A DNA stretch of 64,000 nt from Prostheceraeus crozeri (lineage: Eukaryota > Platyhelminthes > Polycladida > Euryleptidae), in contig CAJQUW010015589.1 of the NCBI GenBank assembly GCA_907163375.1, forward strand, positions 62,001 to 126,000, read 5' to 3'. Below the pieces are notes generated by a model. It did no database searches. It had not been told where the DNA came from and worked only from the letters and a program-made list of their open reading frames with translations. Position numbers and translations under genes: made by a program. Shown here one piece after another: positions 1 to 11,604 of this stretch. Numbering within the stretch: position 1 is the first letter of the stretch; each line of letters opens with the position of its first letter.

Positions 1-20
1 TTAATGATAATTTGACCACG

Positions 21-45
21 AAAATGCTTAATTTTAAGCACTTTT
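21..45. repeat. Palindrome copy 1
   Basis: Inverted arms TGCTTAA and TTAAGCA with a TT spacer; the outer bases extend the arms toward AAAAGTGCTTAA. It is the first of a set confined to the first 3.3 kb. Confidence 0.85.
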
Positions 46-374
46 CTAACCATTTTGAAAAGAAGCTGTACCACTTTATTTAGTTAGAGACACCCTGTTA
101 ATAATGATATTTTGTTGACAATGATCAAAATGGCCGATTTGTGTAACGCAACCGCTTTTATGAAACTGATATCATGAATTTTGAACACGTTGATTTTAGA
201 AGTCAATTTTTCAAGGAGCCAAAATTTCGTATTTTTTATCTAGTTCTGCTACTAAAGCCGTCAAGGTGGATTAACTTTTAGGATTTTTTATTTGGGTAAT
301 GTTTGGTGATATCCCAAAGCGGCTAGCGCTCACAAGCAGTTGGAAGATGGAAATCTGCCTTTAAAGATAGGTAC

Positions 375-400
375 AAAAGTGCTTAATTTTAAGCACTTTT
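375..400. repeat. Palindrome copy 2
   Basis: Perfect 12-bp arms (AAAAGTGCTTAA and its reverse complement) around a TT spacer. Confidence 0.9.
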
Positions 401-743
401 CTAAATTAAAGTACTCCACTTTGAAAGCATATTTCTTCAAAACTACAACCGCAAATAACTCTGGACCACTTTCTGCAAAAGACAAACGATATGAATTGCT
501 TTAAAAGATAACAGGCAACGGCTTGAGAAACCTATCAATATTTTTATTTGATAATTAACAGTAAATGTAGGTATTTTTCACACGTCTGAAAAAGACGAAA
601 GCAAGAAATTTACAATGAAGCAAACCCGCCAAGCCATTGATATTGTGCTAATTCCTAGGCCTATATCTTATGAATGATATGTATAGCAGTCAAGTATGCA
701 CACTTAATAGTTTTTCCTAAATTTGCTATCATAGATTAAAGAG

Positions 744-768
744 AAAAGTGCTTAATATTAAGCATTTT
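744..768. repeat. Palindrome copy 3
   Basis: Arms AAAAGTGCTTAA and TTAAGCATTTT around a TA spacer, with one base lost in the right arm. Confidence 0.88.
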
Positions 769-966
769 CCTATTTCAAGTTCCCTTTGAAATTGTATGTG
801 TATAGATACCTGAATATGAGTAAAACTGCATTAATATGGGGCGATAATCAACCATAATGATCAACTATATTCATTCATGTTAAAATATAATTATGTTAGG
901 ATATCATCATGACTTTCATATGAGTAAGCGTTGATTGAGTAATCATCATGCTGCAGTAGGCCTATC

Positions 967-2035
967 TGAAGTTTTCGAAGGCAGAAAATCCCGATGGCGA
1001 AATCATTGACTTCATCAACCGCGTCAACGAAAACTTCCAATGCTCTCTTAGTTCTGGGGACCGGCTTTGTCTGGACGAAAGCATGGTTAAAGCTTACCAT
1101 AAAGGACTGACTGGAAAAGTTAAAATTATTCGCAAACCGCGTCCGATCGGCAATGAAATCAAGGATATATCGGACGCGCGGTCAAACATCGTTCTGAAGA
1201 TAGAATTAAACGAAGGAAAAGAGAGAATGCGAGAAAAAGGCCAAGTTTCAGAATACGGAGCCACCACAGCCGCAGTGCTGAGACTGACAAAGGACTATCA
1301 TAGATCAGGGAGAACTGTGATTGCAGACTCTTGGCCGTCAAGAGTTCAACTGCATTGATGAAAGCAGGTCTATATTCAATCATGCTAGCAAAAACAGCAC
1401 ACAAGAACTATCCGAAAGAGCTACTGAATGAGAGAGAACTCGAGCGAGGGGAATGGATAGCTTATGCCGCAAAACTTGATGACACAGACCTCCAGGCTGT
1501 TAGCTTCATGGATTTGAAGAAGAAGCATTTCATTTCAACGTGCTCTACTGCGATCGCTGGAAATCCCAAGAAAACAGCATCACGGTGAGATACCCAGACC
1601 GCAGGTAGCCGAGAAATATTTGAAGTATTGTCCTTCGATGGATGTATTCAATCACTTCAGAACCGGTGCTTTAGGATTCGAAGATGTTGTCAAAACACAC
1701 TCACCGCATATACGCCAGGCATGTGGTGTTCTGGGATTCATTTTTACTAATTCCTACTTGGTGTATAGATATTTTAAGCCTGGACAATCTGAATTGACTC
1801 ATGCCGACTTCAAAATGAGTTTAGCAAACAGTCTTCTCCATTTCACTATGATCAAAGTTGGAAATGAGACAAGAAGAGATTTTCTGAACATTCCTCAAGA
1901 TCTGATGCAGAGCTCTCATAGGCCAGCTCATTTGCCTCATCCAAAGCCATGCTACATTTGTCGACATGGATATGCTGAAATTGAGCGAAACACAACATCA
2001 TTTCAATGTGTCTTCTGCGAAAACCTATCTGCAAG
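967..2035 (+). pseudogene. piggyBac-type transposase relic (PGBD4-like)
   Basis: The readable frame begins near DGEIIDFINRVNENF and continues DRLCLDESMVKAYHKGL, then LKIELNEGKERMREKGQVSE, YGATTAAVLRLTKDYHRSGR and TVIADSW, then a second frame from VKSSTALMKAGLYSIMLAKT to STCSTAIAGNPKK, and a third from YLKYCPSMDVFNHFRTGAL to a cysteine ribbon PCYICRHG...FQCVFC. These are the DDE_Tnp_1_7 blocks of piggyBac transposases. The three catalytic aspartates are visible at codons 1074 (CLDES), 1326 (IADSW) and 1641 (MDVFNH). At least three frame breaks (near 1330, 1590 and 2030) and the lack of a start show that it is dead. Copies of a palindrome flank it on both sides. Confidence 0.8.
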
Positions 2036-2348
2036 TTAAACTCAACTCGCCCCTGTTGGTCGAAGCACATTCAAGATGGACTTCCCCCAAAACGAAGTCA
2101 AAAACGAGTTTAAATAGACTTTCCCTGACTATTCTATTATACAAATTGCGTGATTTATTTGGCTGATTAAGCCTACTCGGAAACCTGTCGGCACATTGAT
2201 TGAGATTTCACAGGTATGTAAACAGAGATATATTTAGAAGAAACGGTGTTTTTCTTTTCGGATACATTGGGGTGTAGAGATTGATTAACTAAAACTATGG
2301 CAACTTAGCCATTTTACGTACCAAAAACGAAGTATGAGTACATTTGTC

Positions 2349-2373
2349 AAAATGCTTAAAATCAAGAATTTTT
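2349..2373. repeat. Palindrome copy, degenerate
   Basis: AAAATGCTTAA on the left and a decayed right arm (TCAAGAATTTTT). It is recognisable only by comparison with the other copies. Confidence 0.55.
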
Positions 2374-2690
2374 GCCATCTGATTACTATGTGAACTAGAA
2401 TAATATTTGTGATGTGAGTTATCAATCATAACTTTTCCTAATCACTGAGGATTTATTCAAGTTGTGTAGCACAACTAACGTGCAGTATCTTTAGGTAAAT
2501 ATGTTATAAAAGCCGTTGTGGTAACTAGGCCGGGTACTACGCTATAGAAAGGTTATAGCAAATTATAGGTTTATAGCCACCAGGTATAACCGATATAATG
2601 CAACAATTGTGACAGCATATTGTGAAATAGCAAGTTTAGCTATCACTTTGGTGTCGTGCCTACACTTTGGTATATGTTATCTAAAAAGAG

Positions 2691-2716
2691 AAAAGTGCTT
2701 AAAATTAAGCACTTTT
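2691..2716. repeat. Palindrome copy 4
   Basis: Perfect 12-bp arms (AAAAGTGCTTAA and its reverse complement) around an AA spacer. Confidence 0.9.
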
Positions 2717-3219
2717 ACTTCTCATATTTAACCAGCGACAGCGGCTACGAAATGTATTCAATTTTAATTGCGCTTACATATGTTTCTATGAACACACATT
2801 CCATCAATCTGTAGTAATCCCAACGGCTTGGCGTCTTTAAAACACAATAATGTTGATAAAAACATTTTTTCATTGAACAAAATATGTTAAAAATTAGCAT
2901 AAAAATTTCACATTTGAAGTCCCCCAAGCTTCTATAACCTCTATCTTCTGATTTTTCATCGCATTTCACGTATTACAGTGCTATTCAATATTCATAGACT
3001 GTCAAATAAAAAAACCCGTATAGCTTTTAAAAAATGACAATTTTCTGATATTTTCAAAAATATATTTTTGTTCAAAGTGATGTCATACAAAAAGCAAGAC
3101 CGATAAGAGGATTCCAAATTAGGACGTATTATACTTGAACGTAATGATTACAGATGTGAAGTTGTCGGATGGTTTTCTGTGTGATGAATACTAAATAATA
3201 TCCATTTTCTAAAAGTGTG

Positions 3220-3263
3220 AAAAGTGCTTAAAATTAAGCATCAATGCTTAAAATTAAGCACTT
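3220..3263. repeat. Palindrome copies 5 and 6 in tandem
   Basis: Two partial copies lie side by side (3220-3240 and 3244-3263), each with TGCTTAA and TTAAGCA arms and an AA spacer. They are the last copies seen. Confidence 0.85.
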
Positions 3264-4195
3264 GGTCAATTTAACATTAACTCTCATTTTGACTTCCTTT
3301 ACTTTTTGAAGGGAGACCTTCACATTTGAAAAATGTTCAGCTTAAATTCCTACATATTCCGAAACTTTCGAGAAAAAGAAAATATAGCTATTATTTTGAC
3401 GACATACAGATTTATTCATTACGGACAAAAGTTATCATGTGTGGTCGTACATTTTCCGGGAATCAACGTCAGGCCTTTGGAAAATTAACTACATTGAGTC
3501 ACAACAAACAGGCCGCTCATTATTGAAACATAGCTCAATCAGATGCGATCTGAAACGATTTGTCACGGGTACATGCGCTCTTTCCATTATGCAAATACGA
3601 ATGAGAAAACTGGACAAAGGAAAGACAATTCGAACACAAGGACGACCAGAAATTAAAAAAATTGGAATCATTCATTCTCCACACAAAACATCGCACTTGG
3701 CCGCAGAAAATCAAAAATAAAAGCAAATACATGATAGAAAAATAATTCCACAAACCAATCTCAAGTTCTCAAACATTAAATTAACTTAGGAATGAAAAAG
3801 AGCAAGGAGGCATTGGATTGGAATTCGAAAAGAGAAGATATCTTCGGTCAAAAATCGATCATCAATGCACCCTGTGCTATTAGGCAGTTCTATAGTTAGC
3901 TAAGCCACTCAAGTTTTAGAGCGACTGATTAGACTCGTGAGCAAACGCCAGGAAGTTTCAGGAATGGTATCAAATAGTCAAGAAATAAAAAAAGGCACAG
4001 AGAAGAAGTAAAGAAGAAGTGAAGAAGAAAATAGAGACTAAGTCTCTACTGAAACCAAGAAAGCGTGCTGATACTCCTAATATACATTTAATAGGGAGTC
4101 TTTGAATACAAACAGTTGTCTTTGACATGATCATTTGTTAAATGCCGTCTACCGTCGCTGTTAATGCTGTAAGAATGAGATAGGACTACGCTACA

Positions 4196-4444
4196 TTAGG
4201 GCTCTTCCTCTTCTTCAGTCTCTTCCTCCATCATCTCTCGCATTTTCCGGAGTCGTCGTTGATTCCGAGCCCAAGGCCCCGTCTGCCGGGGACTGTCAGG
4301 GTCATAACGCCGTCGAGGTAACGGTCGGGATTTGAGGGCACCAAGTGTCGGTCCGGCAGGTCCAGCCAATTTCGAAGCGGCGGAGCTGACACTCCGGCGA
4401 TAACGTTTCGACAACACTGTGATGGGAGCATCGTCCAGGTACTC
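4196..4444 (-). CDS. Terminal exon of an unidentified gene, acidic C-terminus
   Basis: A strong acceptor (CTTCCTCTCCTTTTCAG) at 4445 is followed in phase 0 by 82 codons to a TAA at 4198-4196. The reading is EYLDDAPITVLSKRYRRSVS, then a Pro/Arg-rich middle with RPLPRRRYDPDSPRQTGPWA, then RKMREMMEEETEEEEEP. The segment is much richer in GC than its surroundings. All three frames stay open for some distance, but this one is longest and ends at a natural tail. No upstream exon was found between 4.5 and 24 kb. It could be a far-3' alternative exon of the TTLL4-like gene, whose exon J donor is phase 1 and therefore does not fit, or the end of another minus-strand gene. The family is not recognised. 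Confidence 0.5.
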   Translation of the reverse strand, partial: EYLDDAPITVLSKRYRRSVSSAASKLAGPAGPTLGALKSRPLPRRRYDPDSPRQTGPWARNQRRLRKMREMMEEETEEEEEP

Positions 4445-5244
4445 CTGAAAAGGAGAGGAAGTCAGATGAGTGATGTGCAGGCACGAGTGATGTCTCTACA
4501 TTCAGTTCGAATAGTCTGAAACTATGGTTCAAAACCTACTTTAAATGATAGTTTTGACATACAATCTAATATAACTTCATTACTAAGCAGTTGACATTTA
4601 TTGAGTCATTCATTCTAACTGTCTCGCTTTTCAGCAAGTTACCCTGATTTTTTAAGGATTAATTCTAAGTTTAACTCATATGCAGTCAAACTTGAAATCT
4701 AAATATTGGCCTCGTTTCCTACGACACTCGCTTACATAAGCTGTCCATATGCAATCTTCGTCAGACATTTACTGCTTTTTAAAGCATAGACATGTTTGAA
4801 AATCTATTTCTAAATGTCAGAAGACATTCAAATATGCTAGACGAAATAACTGCGAAAAATCAAAATAATATCTTCTCGTAAAATCGCACATAGTCAAGTA
4901 GCTTACATACACACATCTCGATAAATCTGATGATCTATCACACTTAAAAATCTGCGTGAGGAGGAATTGCAAATCATAACTCGCAAATTCGTAATTATGC
5001 ATTCAACACAACATCAAAATAGTGTGAATTTTTGATATCACTTAGATTTCAGTCGATAAACAACACAAAATACGAAAGTACGCCATGTTCTTAGATTTAC
5101 GACATTAGCAAAATTGTAATAATTGCATCAAATCTTGCTCCTGTCGCAGGAAAGGATTCGAAGTAAAATTTGAATAACAAAATCGTTCTCAACAACAACA
5201 AAAATACATGTTTCTGTTAAAATCTTGGCCGGAAACGTCAATTG

Positions 5245-6049
5245 CAGACCTGCCAACCTTGAAACATGAAAATCCGGGACAAATTTTATTACCGTAACTA
5301 CCCGCGTATATGACGATACCATGAATAGGACGCAGTGGATATTTGACCCCAGTAGCGATGGAAGGACTGTGCGCCTGCGTATAGGACGCATCCTAATTTT
5401 AATCCTTAATTTCCATTATTTTTTATAGAAACGGTGTCATTAAGTTAAGTCATCTCCATTCAATTGCTACGATCGCAGTGTGTGCTGATTCATGACTCAC
5501 TCATCCTGTCAGTCAAAAATATTGATGTATTGATAAATATTGACAAATATTGCAAGTATGAAATGTTTATAGGAAATTTTTGATTTTTGATAAATGCATC
5601 ATTTTTATAATAATTAATGATTATGCATAATTGACGTTTACAAGTCAACAGTATGGTCTCAAGTCTCTTCAACAGAAAGATCAGTTGAAAGCAAGATCAT
5701 AAGATACATCCCACCCTGTTAACAGTATTCGTCGCAAAAACTGGAATGCAAATTTGGAAAACACTTACTACCTTTTTAAACTCAATAGAAGGAAATACAT
5801 CCGGGCTATATTATGATTAATAAAAGACATCAGCGTGAAAAGACAATGTCACTAAGAAATCCACAAACTTCATCATTATGCATGTTTCCTTATCTTCAGG
5901 ATTGCGCGCGCAGCGCAAATGTTTGAAATATGCGTTCTTAAACAATCTAGAATTCATCTTAGGTTAATAAATTCAAAATCCGGGACAGCATTTTAATTTT
6001 TCCGGGACATCCGGGACAGCTCCAAAATCCGGGACAGTTGGCAGGTCTG
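5245..6049. mobile_element. MITE with CAATTG target-site duplication
   Basis: The terminal inverted repeat CAGACCTGCCAAC opens at 5245 and closes as its reverse complement at 6049. Identical CAATTG hexamers flank both ends (5239-5244 and 6050-6055). The phrase ATCCGGGACA recurs just inside the left end and four times inside the right end, as expected of subterminal transposase-binding repeats. There is no coding potential. The superfamily is not certain. Confidence 0.75.
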
Positions 6050-6689
6050 CAATTGCGCCTTGCAGCTTGAAAGCAGACCTATTTAGGCATACATCCAAGA
6101 ACAAATTTCAGGCGACAAGTGATTTTCAAGATAAAACAATTGCAGGAAATATTGTAATTATTGTAGGTATAATAGTAGTATATAGGCAACTATTACCAGG
6201 TATTCTGCCAGGTTTTGCTTTTTCTATTTTGACCGTAAACCTGTAACTAATCCAAATTTGTAAATCTTATCATTAATCAGTTGAACTTGCTAGGTGATTG
6301 AATAGCGGTCATATCACACTTGCTGAGCAATAATTAGAATTACTTATTGGGAAGAAATTAGTATCGACATGCCGATTCTTGTCTCATTCACCACATAATT
6401 TTGTTGGCAAATATTTTTGAAACTTGAAATTAATGGTTATATTTGCACTAAAATACGAAGATGTTGCAAATACACATCTCTTCTCGCTCTGATCAAGGTC
6501 CATCTCACCCGTGAGAACTAAGGTTACGGTGGAATATATGGATAGAAAATCCGTTCTTCGAAAGAACTTTTCTAAATGTTCAGCATCACGTGAAATAGAC
6601 GTGAATCAAATATGTAATCGCTGTTTCAATGTATTATAATGTTCGTGTCAATCATGACAGTTGCCAAGCTACCTTCATCGATAGACTGA

Positions 6690-9150
6690 TGTTGTGTTAT
6701 CTACAGCTCCTCTCCCAACTCCAGTAACCATACTCGATCCCAGTTTATCTGATCATCGCCTCTTAAGGTGGCACGTAGACCTCCCAAGGCCACGCCTTAC
6801 CTACAAAACTACCTCTTACAGACCCTGGAACCGACTTGATATTTCACAACTGCGTTCGTCTCTCCGAGATTCTGTATTGTGTAGTCCCGAACTGTGGTCT
6901 ACTCTTGATACTAATCAGTTAGCCGAAGAATATAACTCTACTATCACGTCAGCTCTTGATCGTCTTATACCCTTGAAAACAAGAAGACGTCCTTGCAGGC
7001 CATCGGATCCATGGTTCGATGAGCAATGTCGCATCCTCAAACGCCGTGTGAGGAAAGAAGAACGCCGCTTTCGTCGTCTTTTATCTTTCAATTCACCTTC
7101 ATCGGATTTGACTTTCTCGGAGTGGAGGTCACATCTCCATGAGTACCGCGCGTTGCTCAAGTCAAAGCGCTCAGCCTTCTGGCAGTTGAAAGTCGACAAT
7201 ACCAGTAATAATCCTCGTGAGCTTTGGCGAACTTTCGATTCTCTACTTGGTCGTGGTAAACGCCCTCTTCCACCCTCACCGCAGAAGACTTCCAACTATC
7301 GTTTCTACAGAAAGCAGCTTCTGTTAAACTTGCTACAGCCAACGCTGATCAACCCGTCTTCTCCTCAGCACCAGACAACTGTGACTTTCCACTACTTCAA
7401 ACAATCACGGTCGAGACTGTCACGACTGCCATTTCGAAACTGCCGGAAAAATCCTCTTCCCTTGATCCTATACCGACGTCTGTGTTGAAAGAATGTGCAG
7501 ACACTTTGATTCCTTTTCTTATCGAGCTCTTCAATCGTAGCATCTCGACTGGTTGTTTCCCGGAATGTTGGAAGAATGTTCGAATTACTCCTGTACCCAA
7601 GAAATCCTGCAATGACCCCAATGACACCTCATCTTATCGACCAATTTCCAACCTGCCAGTCCTTTCAAAACTCCTGGAGAGAATTGTTGCGCCCCAACTT
7701 CGCGAACATCTCAATCACTTTAATCTTCTTCCACGCTTTCAGTCAGCATACCGCCATCATCACTCAACCGAGTCCGCCATGCTTAACATAACATCTGACT
7801 GTCTCAACTCCATGGACAATGGTAATATTGTATTACTATCTTCCCTCGACCTAACCGCTGCATTTGATAGCATTGATCACTCAATCCTTATTCGACGCCT
7901 TCAACTGTCCTTCGGCCCCCCAGGCACAGCTTTGAAGTGGTTCGACTCTTTCATCCGTCAGCGAAAACTTTCAGTCTTCCTGCGCAAGTCATCCTCTTCG
8001 TGTGTCCCTGTCTATTGTGGCGTGCCCCAGGGCTCAGTCCTGGGCCCACTTCTATTCATACTGTACTCTTCTGACATTATCCAAATCGCTGAAACGCATG
8101 ACCTGTTTATTCATGTGTTTGCTGACGATATTTTACTGTATGGCCGTTCTAACCCTTCTCAATCTCAACTGCTCAGTGCCAGACTCTCAGCATGTATAAA
8201 TGCCTTATCCACATGGTTGAAGACAAACCATCTCCTACTAAATCCTGCAAAAACGACTGCTATGTGGTGTTCTTCAAAGCGTCGACTCCTGCCTCCCACT
8301 AACCACATCCTCCTTGGCGATGCTCAAATCAAGCCTACCTCAACGCTCCAGTGCCTTGGTATAACACTCGACAGCCACTTAACTTTCAAACCCAATATCT
8401 CGAGAACAGTGTCGTGTTGCTTTTCCTCCCTTCGTCTCATTCGCAGTATCCGCTCCTCTATTAACCCCTTGCTCACCAAAGTTCTTGTCACTTCGTTAGT
8501 GTTATCTCGGCTTGACTATTGCCTTTCCATTCACGCTAGCTTACCTGCGTCTTCTCTTCATCGTCTTCAGCGTGTAATACATGCTGCCGCTCGAATTATT
8601 TTTATGTCCTCTCGCTATGACCCTATTTCACCCCTGTTGTCGCAACTCCGATGGCTCCCCATCAAAGGCAGAATTGAATATAAAATTGCTGTTCTTACTT
8701 TTCAGTGTCTTAACCTCTCCGCCCCAGAATACCTCTCTTCCAAACTTACCAATATTTCTTCTCTTCCAAGTCGCTCGCGCCTTCGCTCTTCAAGCACTGC
8801 TAAACTTCTTACCCCATTTACTCGACACCCGACCCTAGGCGGTCGTTCTTTCTCCTCCACCTCCCCAAGCGTGTGGAACTCTCTTCCCACTTCTCTAACC
8901 TCCCCCATGTCCTTTTCTTGCTTCAAACGCATGCTTAAATCTCATCTCATAAATAAATACTTGTAATCTTTTTGGAATGTGTTTGTAATCTACTAGTACT
9001 ACATAAATATCGGTTGACCTGCTGTTTGGCAACTAGTGTACGAATCTTTGTTGTACATTTTTCTATTTGTGATATGGCCTTGAAGTCCTTCATGGACAAA
9101 ACGCCACACTTTTGTGAAATTCTTTACATAAATAAATAAATAAATAAATA
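6690..9150 (+). mobile_element. 5'-truncated CR1/L2-type LINE with TAAA tail
   Basis: The element starts abruptly inside ORF2 at about 6.69 kb, has a 3' UTR of about 160 bp after the ORF2 stop and ends in a microsatellite tail of TAAA units at 9127-9150. Simple-repeat tails rather than poly(A) are usual for CR1/L2-group elements. No clear target-site duplication was recognised. Confidence 0.85.
6694..8966 (+). pseudogene. CR1/L2-type LINE ORF2 (endonuclease tail and reverse transcriptase)
   Basis: The frame opens inside the endonuclease domain with LDPSLSDHRLLRW, the conserved SDH motif, and continues through the linker to about 7272, where one frame slip moves the reading to a second frame. 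That frame continues past SSSLDPIPTSVL to an RT domain with YRPISNLPVLSKLLERIV, LTAAFDSIDHSIL, GVPQGSVLGPLLFILY and the catalytic FADDILLYG, then the C-terminal SPSVWNSLPTSL block typical of CR1/L2 elements. The stop is at about 8964. The RT half is an uninterrupted run of roughly 565 codons, so the copy is fairly young although 5'-truncated and carrying one frameshift. Confidence 0.9.
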
Positions 9151-9759
9151 GACGAAACATCAGCGCTGGAGATTGATCTACCGCACAGAAACTTTGATAA
9201 AAGAAAGTTCTCATGTGATCCTCAATCTCGGCTGAAATATTTCAGATTGCAAGTTACATGACTTGCTTACAATTTTTGCATCAACACGAATTCATGAATA
9301 GAAGCGATCATTAACTAATGCTGACCAACTGTTCTTCTTTCTAGATATGTTAATAGATTAATGTAACACTTCTTGCTGTGCTCATAATCCAGCACCGTAG
9401 CAACTTGAAGCAATGTGCCACAATTCATGATTACGTGATGTGATAGAACACGATAGTGCACTATCGTGCACGGTAGTGACAGTCAAGTTGGGAATTCCAA
9501 GAATAAAATGTTGAATTTCACTTGACCAAATAGGAAAAATTGTCTTCCAAATTATGCGGAAGTAATGTCGCTCCCTCTTCTAGTGATAAATTGTAAAATA
9601 GCGACAGCGAAAAACAAGATGTATATTATCATACATGATACAAACACAGAGCGTGATGACGGGCACGTTTTCACAACAATAATTGCAGTATATGCACTAT
9701 AATCATAATCAAAATTTTCCTACTCCTGTTTATCACGAATATTTTGTTGATTAAGAATA

Positions 9760-9805
9760 AATCATGACCCGACGCGTTTCGTCTTAAAGACTGCTTCAAG
9801 GGCAC
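9760..9805 (-). ncRNA. Degenerate hammerhead-like segment
   Basis: On the minus strand CTTGAAGCAG leads to a small hairpin (GTCTTTAAGAC) followed by GAAACGCGTCGGG. The layout (CTGANGA-like, stem II, GAAAC, GTC) is that of Penelope-associated hammerheads, but the first conserved box is poor. It is treated as a vestige. Confidence 0.3.
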
Positions 9806-10084
9806 ACTGACAAGGTTTCAAGATAGGTTTATATGCTGTGATCTTGAATCCGACATCTCCTCACATAAGCTCATGAAGTCTATTCATTAAATTATACATT
9901 TTCGACACAGTCCAGCAAGATTCAGCCTTCTTAGCATATACCGCCGATTTCTGTTTATCCAATCATTAATATCCATCATTTCAGTGGCATGGTGCTATGT
10001 ATGACGATCAATGATGGTACTCATGTATGGACTATATACTTCAATTGGTTGAATTCATCAATAATTGCTAATTAGTGCAATATA

Positions 10085-10113
10085 TTTCGCCTACTATCCG
10101 TAGGCATCATCAG
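10085..10113 (-). ncRNA. Hammerhead ribozyme core
   Basis: On the minus strand a perfect CTGATGA box is followed by a six-pair stem II (GCCTAC with GTAGGC, five-base loop) and then GAAA. These are the invariant parts of a hammerhead core. After GAAA a short helix (ATTGC with GCAAT) could serve as stem III, but stem I and the cleavage site are not obvious. No coding element is adjacent; a long hairpin starts 58 bp away. Confidence 0.55.
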
Positions 10114-10170
10114 GCAGTAAATGAATGATTTACAGAATAAAATTTGAAATTCACATCAAGTCACATCAAA

Positions 10171-10336
10171 AGATCTACAAAATATACAAAACTGTGGTAA
10201 TAGAAGAGAAGGAGCTATGCGGCAGGTAGTAAAGGGTTACATAGCACCAATAGCATTTATAGTATCATAACCCTTTACTACCTGCAGCATAGCTCCTTCT
10301 CTTCTCTTACTACAGTTTTGTATATTTTGTAGATCT
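10171..10336. repeat. Long hairpin (69-bp arms)
   Basis: Arms 10171-10239 and 10268-10336 are nearly perfect inverted copies (AGATCTACAAAATATACAAA at the outer end) with a 28-bp loop. It is probably a foldback transposon; the hammerhead core at 10085-10113 may belong to the same unit. Confidence 0.85.
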
Positions 10337-10339
10337 TTT

Positions 10340-11205
10340 TTATATAAAATTATTTATTATTAAAATTTATAAAATTATATTAAAGCAACTTTGATTCTAT
10401 GCACATTTTGAATAGACATCAGCTTCAAATCTACGCGGGAGATTTCATTCAATTAAAGGACGATCACACTTTTAGGATTTTGATAGATGAATGCCATGAG
10501 CGGCTTCAATCACCAACAACGCGAATGCCGTTCAGCTCAAGTTCACGATTTTCACGAACTTGTTCCGCTGAGTGGCGTCATTCATGTTCTGTATACATGC
10601 ATGTTTATAATATCCACATTTACCTTACTGACATGTTCTAATCAAAGACGGTTGACGAAAGAAATATATTCGTTCACACCTCTGTGAAAGTACATTAACG
10701 GAACACACTCATGAAGAAATGAAAATTACAACGACTTGCGGACCTAATATCATAAACATTAACAGAAGTGAACAATAAACAAAGCATGGTAAATTGGCAT
10801 TCACATCTATGTGAAACAATTTCTATGAAAAAGATCTTTCATCAACTTCAATAAAACGATAGTTCCTTCAAAGGAAAGTTCTATTAAAGTCATGAACATG
10901 AAGATGAGTTCATTCTATAAAACAAACATCCACTATTAACGTTGAATGTGGTGCTCGTACATCTCCACTATATCACGACTGGGAATACTGAAAAGCAAGA
11001 CCGGAAGAAAAGCTATTTAGGTAATGACGTTTCACATCGGCTTCAACCGACTACGCATCAGATACCATGATGACATAATGCTGATCATCATCGTTTTCAG
11101 ATCCTGACTTGTGTTCGAGTTCAAAGTCACGGGAATAGTAATGACGGATTTTGGGTTGAATAAGTCAACGGAATTTGATAAATTCAACAAATGAATCGGC
11201 CGTGA
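10340..11205. other. Region without a recognised gene
   Basis: AT-rich sequence with two short overlapping open frames near 10.4-10.7 kb that resemble no known protein. Confidence 0.5.
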
Positions 11206-11206
11206 T

Positions 11207-11246
11207 AAGGCAAAACAACATATTTTAAAATACGTTGTTTTGCCTT
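11207..11246. repeat. 40-bp near-perfect palindrome
   Basis: AAGGCAAAACAAC...GTTGTTTTGCCTT reads the same on both strands except for a single asymmetric pair. It shares its half-site (TACGTTGTTTTGCC) with the minisatellite 400 bp downstream. Confidence 0.9.
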
Positions 11247-11604
11247 AACTTGGTCATGTGGGTAATTCAGTATGTGTATTTTCGTCTGAGATAAGTCAGT
11301 TATTTTAAACAAGAAAAACTAATGCTTTTTTAGGTAAAACAATTTGGAATCATAAGCTACACGTCAATAGAACTAACTATCTCATCGAGGTCCGATGAAG
11401 TATCTTTCCTAATGAACACATAAAACAACGTATTCCAAAATACGCTACAATTTCTGTGATATTTAGTTGACTTCTACAAGGCCAGAACAACGTATTTCAA
11501 AATACGCTACAATCTTTGACTCTTCATTCATAATAATACCGATTAGAAATCTAAAATATATTGTGCACATTCGCAATCGCATCATGCATCTTCTTTCTGA
11601 AAGA

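Larger units (their letters stand above)
2167..4195. other. Region without a recognised gene
   Basis: Apart from the palindromes this stretch is AT-rich. A purine-rich AGAAGAAG tract lies near 3960-4030. Short open frames near 3330-3720 show no domain, no codon pattern and no splice-site support. Confidence 0.5.

Noticed and set aside
4231-4532. Two other minus-strand open frames overlapping the 4.2-kb exon
   Set aside because: GC-rich sequence leaves all three frames open; the phase-0 frame behind the acceptor is longest and ends with a natural acidic tail.
9451-9466. Perfect 16-bp palindrome CGATAGTGCACTATCG
   Set aside because: Isolated, no further copy noticed, and no neighbouring feature to give it meaning.
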